Of a stretch of 53,975 nt of DNA, positions 53,974 to 53,975 are shown one piece after another (position 1 is the stretch's first letter; the number at the start of each line of letters is the position of its first letter). Made by a program: the position numbers and the translations under genes. The DNA lies in assembly GCA_903893625.1 (NCBI GenBank), contig CAITND010000184.1, positions 1-53,975 of the forward strand, read 5' to 3'. The notes beneath the pieces are model-generated. The model made no database searches and had not been told where the DNA came from. It saw nothing but the letters and a program-made list of their open reading frames with translations. This stretch comes from an uncultured Oscillatoriales cyanobacterium (lineage in GTDB: Bacteria; Cyanobacteriota; Cyanobacteriia; Cyanobacteriales; Microcoleaceae).

Positions 53974-53975
53974 GC

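Larger units (their letters stand above)
53836..53975 (-). mobile_element. IS200/IS605-type element, end of tnpB side (runs off window)
   Basis: On the minus strand the sequence GAACCAAGAATC, then a hairpin, then GAGTGTCAA is the usual subterminal structure at the tnpB end of cyanobacterial IS200/IS605 elements. The tip lies at about 53836, only a few bases after the TcA stop codon. The body of the element continues beyond the right edge. Confidence 0.8.

Overview
The window looks like an accessory stretch of a filamentous cyanobacterial chromosome. The palindrome GCGATCGC (HIP1) recurs throughout. The gene families fit too: Uma2 and DUF29 proteins, a PEP-CTERM anchored protein, a GH57 branching enzyme, many TPR proteins, FkbM methyltransferases and several small toxin-antitoxin pairs. 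An Oscillatoriales-type host is an inference; no rRNA or tRNA gene is present to confirm it.

Layout. (1) 103-15584, plus strand: a secreted-type RTX calcium-binding repeat protein, then four glycan-related genes. These are a TPR-GT61-TPR protein, a TPR/glycosyltransferase/DUF115 (Maf/MptE-like) protein, an FkbM methyltransferase, and a 1853-residue protein joining a DUF115-like domain, three glycosyltransferase-like domains, an FkbM domain and a C-terminal beta-rich/TPR tail. (2) 15600-19570: a rearranged zone with one intact SDR gene, a 3' fragment and a 5' fragment of the same SDR family, a 129-bp MITE, a truncated IS630-type element with the same terminal repeat, a broken hicA, a Uma2 gene and a PIN toxin pair. 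(3) 19525-24520, minus strand: a tightly overlapping operon (GT2, cyclase, CMP-sugar cytidylyltransferase-like, 2-hydroxyacid dehydrogenase, FkbM) plus another GT2, probably for an unusual acidic sugar or modified glycan. (4) 24469-26862: a DUF104-like antitoxin, DUF29, hicBA and Uma2, with dispersed copies of the 5' end of the GT2 gene. (5) 26878-35155: more ordinary genes: a PEP-CTERM choice-of-anchor protein, a PhnD-like lipoprotein next to a membrane histidine kinase, a pirin, and a GH57 alpha-glucan branching enzyme.

(6) 35249-53830 is the outstanding part: a complete Tc (ABC-type) toxin locus. One 2508-residue gene encodes a fused TcB-TcC (SpvB, FG-GAP/VCBS propeller, RHS cage, RHS-associated core), ending in a variable C-terminal effector that resembles a His-rich HNH-type nuclease (DUF2380-like). 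About 1.5 kb downstream a 3174-residue gene encodes TcA, the pore/translocation subunit, ending in the TcB-binding domain. Between them lie a PIN toxin-antitoxin pair, a truncated AbrB-type antitoxin and duplicated ribosome-binding-site modules with tiny ORFs. The 3' end of an IS200/IS605-type tnpB element abuts the TcA stop codon and runs off the window. HIP1 sites inside both toxin genes suggest the locus has long resided in a cyanobacterial genome.

How the genes may work together (inference): regions 1 and 3 together could make and transfer a surface glycan, with DUF115/Maf-like transferases as candidate acceptors of the CMP-activated sugar from the cytidylyltransferase. The Tc locus would make a secreted or released injection machine against a eukaryotic or bacterial target.
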